The notes under the pieces are model-generated. The model did not search any database and had not been told where the DNA came from. It saw nothing but the letters and a program-made list of their open reading frames with translations. DNA of 64,000 nt, from positions 3,187,604 to 3,251,603 of the forward strand of contig NZ_JAMQYE010000001.1 in the NCBI RefSeq assembly GCF_023721795.1, in the 5' to 3' direction. Shown here piece by piece: positions 38,276 to 45,988 of the stretch (position 1 is the stretch's first letter; the number at the start of each line of letters is the position of its first letter). The position numbers were made by a program, and so were the translations under genes. The DNA is from Zeimonas sediminis (GTDB lineage: Bacteria > Pseudomonadota > Gammaproteobacteria > Burkholderiales > Burkholderiaceae_E).

Positions 38276-39949
38276 ATGCAGGCCGCTCCGGGCCACCTCA
38301 GGCCCTACCTCCGGGCCCTGTGGGGCCGGTCGACGACGGTCGCGACCTTGCCGGCGGCGGCGGCGCGATCGGTGCTCGACGCCGACACGCTGCGGGTTCC
38401 CCTCGACGTCGCGCGCGACCGCAGGCTCGCGCTGGCGGCTGCCGCGCATGCCGGTGCCCACCGGGCGCACGGCGGGCCGCCCTTCGAGCGGGGCGCGCTC
38501 AAGCCGGTTCAACAGGCCCTCGTGGGCCTGCTGGAGGACGCGCGCGTCGAGTGGCTCGCCGCGCGCGAGCTGCCCGGCCTGCGTCGCCTGTGGCTGGGCT
38601 TCCATTCCGCGGGGCCCGACAGCGGCAACGGCTTCGAGACGCTGCTGCAGCGCCTGGCTCGCAGCCTGCTGGATCCCGCCTATGTCGATCCGCATCCGTG
38701 GGTGCGCAAGGGACGAGCGATGTTCTTCGCCGACGCCGACGGCCGTGCGCTCGCGCTGCCCGACGCGACGGCGCTGCGGCGGGCCGCGTCGCTGCTGGGC
38801 AACGACATCGGCCAGATGCGCCTGCAGTTCAATGCCCGGCTCTACCTGGTCGAGCCGGGGTACCGGGACGACAACCGTCATCTTTGGATCGACGAGGCGG
38901 AGGACGCCGAGCTCCGCGCGCCGCGTCAGGAGCAGGCCGCGGACGGGGAGCCGCATCGGCCGGATTCGCCGGAGCCTTCGCAGGACGAGGCCTCGGTGCG
39001 GTATCCGGAGTGGGATCGCCTGATCGCCCGCCACCGTCGTCGATGGGCGAGAGTCGTCGAGCGGACGGCCGCCGAGGCCACGGATAGCCCGGCGGCCGGC
39101 GGCCTTCAGGCGGAGCTCGGCCGGCAGGCGTCGCTCGCCAGGCGGCTCACGGCGAGGCTCGTGGCCCGGCGAGTCGCGCCGGCGAGCGGCGCCCGCGAGC
39201 GGGTGTTCGAAGGCGACGAATTCGATCCCGCGGCGCTGGTCGACGCGCAGGTCGCCCGGCGAATGCGCCGGGTACCGGATTCGCGCGTCTACATGCGCCA
39301 GTCCTGCGCCGACGCGCCCATCGCCTTCGCGATCCTGCTCGACGCTTCGGCGTCGACCGCCCGCCCTGCCGGAACCGGCCACGGCGACGCCTCCGTGCTG
39401 GAGGTGGCGCGCGTTGCCGCGCTGCTGTGCGCCGCCGCGGTCGAGGCGGCAGGGCATCGCTGCGAAGTGTCGGCCTTCCGCTCCTGCGGACGCGACGAGG
39501 TCGAGGTGCTGCGGATCAAGGCGTCCGGAGAGCGGGCCGGCGCCCCCGTGGTGGTCGCCAGGGCGGCGGGGCTGGACAGCCGTTGGTCCACGCGCACCGG
39601 CGCCGCGGTGAGGCACATGGCCGCCGCGCTGGCGCGCCGGCCCGCCGGCCAGCGGCGGCTGATCCTGCTGACCGACGGAGAGCCCTGGGACATCGACGTC
39701 CACGATCCCCGCTACCTGACGGACGACCTGCGCATGGCGGTGCGCGAGGCCGCAGGGGCGGGCGTCGGCGTCGCCTGCCTGGACTTCGGCGCCGCGGCGG
39801 CCGAGCGCGCGACGTCCGGGCTCGATCCCGAGCCCGCGCGGGCCGATTCTCCGCGCCGTGCCTTCGCGCCGGGCGCCTGGCGCGAAGTGCGCAGGCTCGA
39901 CATGCTGCCGGCCGCCTTCGCAGCCCTGGTCGAAAACGGAGTTCAGTGA
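38276..39949 (+). CDS. VWA domain protein, CbbO/NorD type
   Basis: A 557-residue cytoplasmic protein. The N-terminal 250 residues are helical with a Glu/Gln/Pro-rich linker. The C-terminal von Willebrand A domain (about 345-550) has an intact MIDAS: DASAS near 355 and LLTDGEPWDIDVHD near 462. CbbO and NorD have the same layout and act as substrate adaptors for their AAA+ partner. It is the last gene of the urt-fmd-amiE operon; its stop overlaps by 7 bp the end of the convergent hydrolase gene. Confidence 0.87.
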   Translation: MQAAPGHLRPYLRALWGRSTTVATLPAAAARSVLDADTLRVPLDVARDRRLALAAAAHAGAHRAHGGPPFERGALKPVQQALVGLLEDARVEWLAARELPGLRRLWLGFHSAGPDSGNGFETLLQRLARSLLDPAYVDPHPWVRKGRAMFFADADGRALALPDATALRRAASLLGNDIGQMRLQFNARLYLVEPGYRDDNRHLWIDEAEDAELRAPRQEQAADGEPHRPDSPEPSQDEASVRYPEWDRLIARHRRRWARVVERTAAEATDSPAAGGLQAELGRQASLARRLTARLVARRVAPASGARERVFEGDEFDPAALVDAQVARRMRRVPDSRVYMRQSCADAPIAFAILLDASASTARPAGTGHGDASVLEVARVAALLCAAAVEAAGHRCEVSAFRSCGRDEVEVLRIKASGERAGAPVVVARAAGLDSRWSTRTGAAVRHMAAALARRPAGQRRLILLTDGEPWDIDVHDPRYLTDDLRMAVREAAGAGVGVACLDFGAAAAERATSGLDPEPARADSPRRAFAPGAWREVRRLDMLPAAFAALVENGVQ

Positions 39950-40806
39950 GCCAGGGCCTGGGCCAGCGCGCGATCGAAGGCCGGCGCATCCTCGAACTGC
40001 ACCCAGTGACCTGCGCCGGAGATCATCGCGAGGCCCCGGAAATCGGGCGCTGCCGACAGCGCGGGCGCGAGCAGGTGCTGAACGCCGCGATACAGCACGT
40101 CTTCCTCGCCCCAGATGCCGTGGACCGGGCAGCGGACTTCCGGCAGGGTGCGCAGCAGGATGTCGGTTCGGGAGATGCGGCGCATCCGCATCCGGTCGCG
40201 CGACAGGTTCGCCGCGTAGATCGCGAGCGCGAGTGCGTCGATCGAATCGGGCCTGGCGAGCATCAGCCGCGCCAGGTTCTCGCGGTGCGCCGCGTCGAGC
40301 TCGGGCCCGGGCGGCAGGTGGCCCCAGGCCTTCAGCACCAGCGGCTCGACCGGGCGCACGCCGAGCGCCGGCGCGCCGCTCAGCACCAGCCGGCGCACGC
40401 GCGACGGGTGCTGCGCCGCGATGAAGGCGGCGACCATCGAGCCGAACGAGAAGCCGACCAGGTCGACCGGCGCGTCTCCGAGCAGCGCGGCCATCGCCGC
40501 CTCGAGCGGTCCGGGCAGCGCGTCGGCGTCGCCGCCGACCGGCGGGCGAGCCGAGTCGCCGAAGCCGGGCAGGTCAGGGATCCAGACGCTGCGGCCGGCC
40601 GCGACCAGCGCCGCGATGTTGCGGACCCAGTGGGTCCAGCTTCCGGAGCCGCCGTGCAGCAGCACGATCGGGCTGCCTTCCCCCCAGCTGTGCCAGACCA
40701 TCGTGCCGTCGCCGCACGGGACCTGGTGGCGGCGCGACGCGGCCTCGACCAGGGCCAGGTCTGAAACGGAGCGAATCGCGGCGGGCAGGACGGGCCGGGT
40801 GTTCAT
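39943..40806 (-). CDS. Alpha/beta hydrolase
   Basis: A 287-residue alpha/beta hydrolase. The oxyanion region is IVLLHGGSGSWTHW, the nucleophile elbow GFSFGS has Ser120, the acid is probably Asp in GEEDVLYRG, and the catalytic His is in GAGHWVQFEDA. IWIPDLPGFGDSARP-type motifs place it with haloperoxidase/MhpC-like esterases. There is no signal peptide, so it is cytosolic. The substrate is unknown. It converges on the VWA gene with a 7-bp overlap and is separated by 126 bp from the next gene of the same strand. Confidence 0.86.
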   Translation of the reverse strand: MNTRPVLPAAIRSVSDLALVEAASRRHQVPCGDGTMVWHSWGEGSPIVLLHGGSGSWTHWVRNIAALVAAGRSVWIPDLPGFGDSARPPVGGDADALPGPLEAAMAALLGDAPVDLVGFSFGSMVAAFIAAQHPSRVRRLVLSGAPALGVRPVEPLVLKAWGHLPPGPELDAAHRENLARLMLARPDSIDALALAIYAANLSRDRMRMRRISRTDILLRTLPEVRCPVHGIWGEEDVLYRGVQHLLAPALSAAPDFRGLAMISGAGHWVQFEDAPAFDRALAQALAH

Positions 40807-40932
40807 GGCTCCGGAATTGTCGTGATTCCCGGCGCGCCGGCCTGCGTGCCGGGTCGATTTTCGGACCTGCGCGGCCTCGCGGCTCGCCCGCCCGGTCCCA
40901 AGGACTGATCCGATCGCCGCGCGCCGCGGCGC

Positions 40933-41565
40933 TCACCGGCTTCGCCGAAGCACCGCGAAGGCGAAGTTGCGTCCGTACCCCTGCCGGATCGCCAGGTGGA
41001 TCCAGGTCATCGCGAACGGCTCCAGGTAGCGGGCGGCCGCCAGCGGGCCCATGTCCACGGCATCGAAGCCGATCAGCGTGGCGAGCGCCATCACCCGCTG
41101 GCGCGCTTCGGCGTCGTCTGCGCAGACCGGCATGAACGGCGCGCCGCCGGGATAGCGCGAGTCGGCCATGTTCTCCGCGCCGGTCGTGTTGAAGGCCTTG
41201 ACCACGCGCGCGCCCCTGGCAAGCCTGGCCAGCTCTTCGGCGCCAGAGGTCGTCGTGCCAACGGAAAGGCCGCTGAGCCCGGGGGCAAGGGGATTGGTGG
41301 CGTCGACGAGGATCTTGCCCTGCCAGTCGGGAACGCTCTGCGCGATCGCGGGCAGCGCGCCATGGGGCACGGCCAGGATGACGACCTCGCTGGCGACGAT
41401 CGCGTCCGCGGTGGTGCCCACGCGCGCCTTGTCGCCGAGCGATTCGACCGTGCGGCGGTACTTGTCGGGATCGGGAACACCGAAGACCACCGATTCGCCC
41501 CGCCGGGTGAACGCGCTGCCCAGCGCCATGCCGACGCTGCCGGCGCCAATGATGGAAATGCTCAT
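40933..41565 (-). CDS. NADP-dependent oxidoreductase, coenzyme F420-reductase-like
   Basis: A 210-residue Rossmann protein beginning MSISIIGAGSVGMALGSAFTRRG. VVILAVPHGALPAIAQ and ILVDATNPLAPG are typical of the NADPH:F420 oxidoreductase/ketopantoate-reductase-like group (YqfB/NADB_Rossmann, pfam F420_oxidored). Burkholderiales generally lack F420, so the true partner is unknown. VVKAFNTTGAENMADSRYPGGAPFMPVCADD is strongly family-like. It lies 11 bp after the DJ-1/PfpI gene and is probably co-transcribed with it. Confidence 0.84.
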   Translation of the reverse strand: MSISIIGAGSVGMALGSAFTRRGESVVFGVPDPDKYRRTVESLGDKARVGTTADAIVASEVVILAVPHGALPAIAQSVPDWQGKILVDATNPLAPGLSGLSVGTTTSGAEELARLARGARVVKAFNTTGAENMADSRYPGGAPFMPVCADDAEARQRVMALATLIGFDAVDMGPLAAARYLEPFAMTWIHLAIRQGYGRNFAFAVLRRSR

Positions 41566-41576
41566 TCGGCTCTCCC

Positions 41577-42347
41577 TCAACGGCCCAGCGCGTCGACCAC
41601 CAGGCGCGCCGTTTCCTCGCCCGAGAAGTTCTGCTGTCCGGTGATCAGGTTGCCGTCGCGCACCGCGAAGCCGCGCCAGAGACCCGCCTGCACGTAGTTG
41701 GCGCCGATCTCCCTCATCCGGTCCTCGATGCGCCAGGGCATCACGTGCTTGTCGCGCGTCAGCAGCCCGTAGGACCACATGGCGTTGTCGGCGAAGTCCT
41801 CTTCGACGTTCGCGAAGCCGGTCACGGTCTTCCCCTTGGCGATCAGTTCGCCGTCGCTGCCCCGGGCGTGGGCCAGGATGGCCACCCCGTGGCACAGCGC
41901 CGCGGCGATCTTGCCCGCCTCGTGGAAGGCCGCGAACTTGCGGTGCAGGTCGACGGCATGCTCGAACGTGAACATCGGGGCCTGGCCGCCCGCGACGACG
42001 ATCGCATCGAAGGCCTCGACGTCGATGTCGGCCACCTTGCCGGTGCCGTCGACCAGGGCCCTGAGCTCGGGCGTGTGAATGAAGCCCTGGCTGATCAGGT
42101 CGGTCCTGCTGTAGCCGCTCGCGTCGTTGGGGTCGCTCATTGAATCCGCTTCGCACTTTCCGCCTGCCGGGCTGAACACCTCCACTTCGTAGCCGGTTTC
42201 GGTGAACACCTGGTACGGGTGCGTCAGCTCGCTCCACCAGAAGCCCGCCGGCCAGCCGGTGGTGGTGGAAACGGCGGGGTTGGCGATGACGATGGCCACG
42301 CGCTTCCGGGCCTTGGGGTGGCGGACGTTGTGATCCTTGAGGCTCAT
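41577..42347 (-). CDS. DJ-1/PfpI family protein (type 1 glutamine amidotransferase-like)
   Basis: A 256-residue class-I amidotransferase-like protein. The nucleophile elbow AALCHGVAIL carries Cys152-His153, with an upstream acidic residue in WWSELTHPYQVF as in Hsp31/YDR533c-type glyoxalases and chaperones. FDAIVVAGGQAPMF is also conserved. It might detoxify glyoxals or repair glycated protein; inference only. It is divergent from the LysR gene across 109 bp and is the leading gene of a two-gene unit with the NADP oxidoreductase, so control by that LysR is plausible. Confidence 0.86.
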   Translation of the reverse strand: MSLKDHNVRHPKARKRVAIVIANPAVSTTTGWPAGFWWSELTHPYQVFTETGYEVEVFSPAGGKCEADSMSDPNDASGYSRTDLISQGFIHTPELRALVDGTGKVADIDVEAFDAIVVAGGQAPMFTFEHAVDLHRKFAAFHEAGKIAAALCHGVAILAHARGSDGELIAKGKTVTGFANVEEDFADNAMWSYGLLTRDKHVMPWRIEDRMREIGANYVQAGLWRGFAVRDGNLITGQQNFSGEETARLVVDALGR

Positions 42348-42445
42348 GACGGACTCCGGGGGTTCGGGAACGGGAGGTGCAGGGAGAAATTTGCCGTTTG
42401 CCCGGAAATGGATAAATAGCGTTAAATGAGACTTTCTGTTGCCTA

Positions 42446-42459
42446 CATTGTTAACAATG
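42446..42459. promoter_or_regulatory. 14-bp palindrome overlapping the lysR start codon
   Basis: CATTGTTAACAATG is a perfect dyad whose last three bases are the ATG of the LysR gene. It is AT-rich in a GC-rich setting, contains the T-N11-A-type symmetry favoured by LysR regulators, and lies in the promoter region shared with the PfpI gene. Confidence 0.45.
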
Positions 42460-43347
42460 GAGCTTCAGTCCCTCCAGGCCTTCGTCAAGGTCGTGCAGAC
42501 TGGCAGCTTTACCCGTGCGGCCGACGCGCTCGACACGCAGAAGGCTCACCTGTCGCGGGTCGTCAGCCAGCTCGAAAGGGAACTCGGCGTGCGCCTCCTC
42601 GAGCGAACCACCCGCGCGCTGTCGCTGACCGAGGTCGGCCGCGAGTTCTTCGAACGCGCGGTGGGCATCCTCGCGTCGGTAGAGGATGCGCAGCGCGTCG
42701 TGCAGAAGGCGCAGGGTGAGCCGCGCGGCACGCTGAAGCTGACCTGCGGCGTGGAGTTCGGGATGATCGCTGTCAGCGGCTGGATCGACCGCTACCTCCA
42801 GCGCTTTCCCCAGGTCCGTGTCGAGGCGGACTTCACCGGCCGAATCGTGGACATCGTGCACGAGGGCTTCGACCTCGCGATCCGGGTCGGCCCGCTTGCC
42901 GATTCCGCGCTGGCGGCGCGCAGGCTCGGCGAGCTGGACTACGGGCTGTTCGCGTCGCCGGAGTACCTGGCGCGCCGCGGTCCGCCCGTGCATCCGGCGG
43001 ACCTGCCGGGTCACGAGGTCCTCGCCTTCGCCGGTGGCAGCCACCAGGCCAGCTGGACGCTGTCCCGCGCGGGATCGCAGGACCGCGTGGCGCTGCAGCC
43101 CCGACTGAAGGCCAACAACGTGTTCGTGGTCCGCGATGCCGCGGTCGCAGGCCTGGGCGTGGCGCAGTTGCCGCTGATCGTGGCCGGGCCGCCGCTGCGC
43201 GACGGCTTGCTCCGGCCGGTTCTCGAGGACTGGTCGCCGCCCGGCGTGCCGGTGCACGCGGTGTTCGCCAGCGCGCGCTATCTGACGCCGAAGGTGCGCA
43301 GCTTCATCGACCTGGCGGCCGAGGCGATGCGATCCCCGAGCCGATAG
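42457..43347 (+). CDS. LysR family transcriptional regulator
   Basis: A 296-residue LTTR. The N-terminal winged helix-turn-helix (LQAFVKVVQTGSFTRAADAL, then ERELGVRLLERTTRALSLTEVG) is followed by a periplasmic-binding-protein-like effector domain (93-290) without unusual features. The sequence resembles the CrgA/AaeR subgroup. The ATG at 42457 (MELQSLQAF) is the normal LTTR start; a TTG six codons upstream is less likely. The 109-bp region shared with the divergent PfpI/oxidoreductase unit suggests that pair as its target. Confidence 0.92.
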   Translation: MELQSLQAFVKVVQTGSFTRAADALDTQKAHLSRVVSQLERELGVRLLERTTRALSLTEVGREFFERAVGILASVEDAQRVVQKAQGEPRGTLKLTCGVEFGMIAVSGWIDRYLQRFPQVRVEADFTGRIVDIVHEGFDLAIRVGPLADSALAARRLGELDYGLFASPEYLARRGPPVHPADLPGHEVLAFAGGSHQASWTLSRAGSQDRVALQPRLKANNVFVVRDAAVAGLGVAQLPLIVAGPPLRDGLLRPVLEDWSPPGVPVHAVFASARYLTPKVRSFIDLAAEAMRSPSR

Positions 43348-43378
43348 CGGGTGCCCGGTGGGGCTGGGCGCCCCAAAT

Positions 43379-43407
43379 GAAAACGCCCGACCGGTATGGG
43401 TCGGGCG
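43379..43407 (-). terminator. Rho-independent terminator of tRNA-Phe
   Basis: CGCCCGACC (43384-43392) pairs with GGTCGGGCG (43399-43407) around a 6-nt loop. On the reverse strand the stem is followed by TTTTCATTT, a good U-rich tail, 8 nt beyond the tRNA 3' end. Confidence 0.8.
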
Positions 43408-43415
43408 CAGGATTC

Positions 43416-43491
<76 letters not shown>

Positions 43492-43625
43492 GTTCGCCGT
43501 TGCGGGGCGCGCCCGCTCGCGAGCCGCGAATGATAGCAGAAACCGGCGGGCGGTCTTCCGGGCACTGCAGCGGGTATGCCGACAGCCCCGACCCGGGCTC
43601 CGCGGGCCGCACCGGCGGCGGCACC

Positions 43626-43631
43626 TATAAT
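43626..43631 (+). promoter_or_regulatory. Consensus -10 box before the UbiH-type hydroxylase
   Basis: TATAAT occurs 7 bp before the ATG of the monooxygenase gene, an exact sigma-70 -10 match in GC-rich DNA, but no -35 hexamer is evident 16-18 bp upstream. A transcript from it would be nearly leaderless. Confidence 0.35.
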
Positions 43632-43637
43632 CCCCGC

Positions 43638-45011
43638 ATGAACGGCTCGCGCTACGCCTCGGTGTTCGACGTCGCGGTGGTCGGCCGCGCGGCGGTCGGC
43701 CTGGCCGCGTCGCTGGCGCTCGCTCGCGTCGGCCTGCGCGTGGCCGTGGTCGGACCCGACGCGCCGGGCGCCGAGAGCGCTGGTTCCGTGCCCGGGCAGC
43801 CCGGTGCGGCCGGCTTCGTCGCCGCTTCGCCGCACCACGCCGGCGGCTGGGACAACCGGGTCTTCGCGCTGTCGCCGGCTTCGCGCGCGCTGCTCGAGTC
43901 GATCGGCTCCTGGCAGGCGATGGACACCGAGCGGATCGCGCCGGTGCACGACATGCGGATCTGGCCCGAGCCGCCGGGATCGGGCGCCGCGCATGAGGAC
44001 GGGCACGGGGCGTTCGCCGGCCTGGGGGCGCCGAAAGCGCTGCACTTCAGCGCCTGGCAGGCGCAGGTCGACGCGCTCGCCTGGATCGTCGAGAACCGCA
44101 ACCTGACCCGCGCGCTGTCGCAGGCCTCCCGCTTCGCCGGCTTCGCGGCCTTCGATTCGCCGCTGGTTTCCCTGGACACCGAGAGCGACGCGTCGGCCGC
44201 GCAACTGGGCCTCGCCGACGGCCGCAAGCTGAAGGCGCGCCTGGTGGTCGGCGCCGACGGCGCGAATTCGCGCGTGCGCGAGCTGGCGGGCATCGGCGGG
44301 TCGCTCGTCGACTACCCGCAGCGCGCGGTCGTGGCCAACTTCGACACCGAGCTGCCGCACCGCGACTGCGCGTACCAGTGGTTCGGCGAGCACGGGATTC
44401 TCGCGCTCCTGCCGCTGCCCGCCGCGCCCGGCGGGGTGCAGGGCGCCGGGGAGCCGCCGGCCGCGCGTCCGGCAGGCCGCTGCAGCATCGTCTGGTCGGC
44501 TCCGCACGCACTGGCCGACGAGCTGCTGGCGCTCGAGCCGCAAGCGCTCGCCGAGCGGGTCGAGGCGACCTGCGGCGCGATGCTCGGCCGGATGGTGCCG
44601 ATCGGCCCGGCCGCCGGGTGGCCGCTGCGGCTCGGCAAGGTCGACGCGCTGGTCGCGCGTCGGGTCGCGCTGGTCGGCGATGCGGCGCACGTGGTGCACC
44701 CGCTGGCCGGACAGGGCATGAACCTCGGCTTCGGCGACGTGCAGGCGCTGGCCGACACGCTGCGCGAGCGCGAGGTGCCGCGCGATCCCGGCGAGCGGGG
44801 TCTCTTGCGCCGCTACGAGCGCGCCCGTGCCGAGCCGGTGCTCGCGATGCGGCTTGCCACCGATGGCCTTCAGAAGTTGTTCGACCCCGAGTCGTCGCTG
44901 TCCCGGGGGCCGTTCGGCGCCCCGCTGGCCGCGTTGCGCGGCCTGGGCTTTCGCGCGGTGGCAAGGTCCGGTCTGCTGCGGCGACTGCTTGTTTCCCATG
45001 CGATCCGCTGA
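43638..45011 (+). CDS. UbiH/UbiF/Coq6 family FAD-dependent hydroxylase
   Basis: A 457-residue class-A flavoprotein monooxygenase. The N-terminal FAD motif is DVAVVGRAAVGLAASLALARVG, whose glycine pattern departs slightly from GxGxxG. The mid-protein motif LKARLVVGADGANSRVRELAG is followed by GDAAHVVHPLAGQGMNLGFGDVQAL, the signature of ubiquinone ring hydroxylases. Which ring carbon it hydroxylates (UbiH, UbiF, UbiI or UbiM-like) cannot be settled. It also contains a Gly/Pro/Ala insertion (residues 258-275). It lies 31 bp before dsbC; both have the same direction, as often in Burkholderiales. Confidence 0.88.
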   Translation: MNGSRYASVFDVAVVGRAAVGLAASLALARVGLRVAVVGPDAPGAESAGSVPGQPGAAGFVAASPHHAGGWDNRVFALSPASRALLESIGSWQAMDTERIAPVHDMRIWPEPPGSGAAHEDGHGAFAGLGAPKALHFSAWQAQVDALAWIVENRNLTRALSQASRFAGFAAFDSPLVSLDTESDASAAQLGLADGRKLKARLVVGADGANSRVRELAGIGGSLVDYPQRAVVANFDTELPHRDCAYQWFGEHGILALLPLPAAPGGVQGAGEPPAARPAGRCSIVWSAPHALADELLALEPQALAERVEATCGAMLGRMVPIGPAAGWPLRLGKVDALVARRVALVGDAAHVVHPLAGQGMNLGFGDVQALADTLREREVPRDPGERGLLRRYERARAEPVLAMRLATDGLQKLFDPESSLSRGPFGAPLAALRGLGFRAVARSGLLRRLLVSHAIR

Positions 45012-45042
45012 GGGCGGACGCGTTCCTTCGAGGATTTCGTTC

Positions 45043-45879
45043 ATGTCGTTCGTCCCAGTTCCCGCCCGCGCCGCCTCTGCCGCTGCCTCGATGCCGCGGC
45101 GCCAAGGGCTCTTCCTGTCCTTGCTCGCGCCCTTGCTGGCCTTGGGCCTGGCGGCCGCGTCCGCCGCCTTCCCCGGCGATGCGCGCGCGCAGGCGGCCCA
45201 GCCGAACTTCGCCCCGGCGCCGGAGTCGGTCGCGGAGCCCGTCCGCAAGGCCCTCGAGCCGATCCTCCGCGGCCGCAAGGTCGACGAGGTCAGGCGCACC
45301 CCGCTGCCCGGCATCGTCGAGGCCCGCATCGGCAACGACCTGATCTACGTCGACGAGAAGGGCCAGTACCTGTTCTGGGAGGGCGACCTGATCGACATCA
45401 AGGCGCAGCGCAACCTGACCCAGGAGCGGGTCGAGGCGCTGATGGCGATCAAGTTCGACGACCTGCCCCTGGACCTGGCGATCAAGCAGGTGGCGGGCAA
45501 GGGCACCCGGCGCATCGCGGTGTTCGAGGATCCGAACTGCGGCTTCTGCAAGCGGCTGCGCGCCGACCTGATGAAGCTCGACGACGTCACGATCTACACC
45601 TTCCCGATGGCCTTCCTGGCGGCCGATTCCGATTCGAAGGCGCGCAAGGCGCTGTGCGCGGCCGACCCGGTCAAGGCCTGGAACGAGCTGCTGCTGCAGA
45701 ACAAGGTGCCGGGCAACGCGGGCACCTGCGAAACCTCGATCGAGAAGGTCGCCGAGCTGAGTCGCAAGCTCGGCATCACCGGCACGCCGGTCGTGTTCTT
45801 CGAGAACGGAAAGCGGCTTTCGGGCTACGAGCCGCCCGAGCGCTTCAACCAGCGGCTGAAGGCGAACTCAAAGACCTGA
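45043..45879 (+). CDS. dsbC: Thiol:disulfide interchange protein DsbC
   Basis: A 278-residue periplasmic disulfide isomerase. The signal sequence (about 20-50, ending ARAQ) is followed by the DsbC dimerisation domain (IVEARIGNDLIYVDEKGQYLFWEGDLIDI). The thioredoxin-like domain has active site CGFC (Cys166, Cys169) in EDPNCGFCK. A second cysteine pair (CAADP and GTC) matches the structural disulfide of DsbC. The cis-Pro loop is TGTPVVFF. The ATG at 45043 follows GAGGATTTC; an internal ATG 16 codons later would give a more standard signal peptide. Confidence 0.93.
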   Translation: MSFVPVPARAASAAASMPRRQGLFLSLLAPLLALGLAAASAAFPGDARAQAAQPNFAPAPESVAEPVRKALEPILRGRKVDEVRRTPLPGIVEARIGNDLIYVDEKGQYLFWEGDLIDIKAQRNLTQERVEALMAIKFDDLPLDLAIKQVAGKGTRRIAVFEDPNCGFCKRLRADLMKLDDVTIYTFPMAFLAADSDSKARKALCAADPVKAWNELLLQNKVPGNAGTCETSIEKVAELSRKLGITGTPVVFFENGKRLSGYEPPERFNQRLKANSKT

Positions 45880-45926
45880 GCGACGCCGGCGGTTCGCGGC
45901 CGAGGCCGGCCTCGGCGCGCGGCCGT

Positions 45927-45988
45927 CAGCGCGCTTGGCGCGGCCCGCAGCGCGTCTGGCGCGGCCCTCAGCGCGTCTGGCGCGGCCG
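45927..45988. repeat. 21-bp tandem repeat, three copies, at the mltA 3' end
   Basis: CAGCGCGTCTGGCGCGGCC-type units start at 45927, 45948 and 45969. The third contains the last mltA codons; the outer two look like duplications of that gene end into the dsbC-mltA gap. They form local dyads and could also influence convergent transcription. Confidence 0.75.

Noticed and set aside
43629..43638. Leaderless transcription of the UbiH-type gene as a firm claim
   Set aside because: The -10 is perfect but no -35 is visible and a single hexamer can occur by chance.
45927..45988. Three repeats considered as the start of a CRISPR or attachment site
   Set aside because: Adjacent 21-bp units without spacers, derived from the mltA end; no cas or integrase genes.
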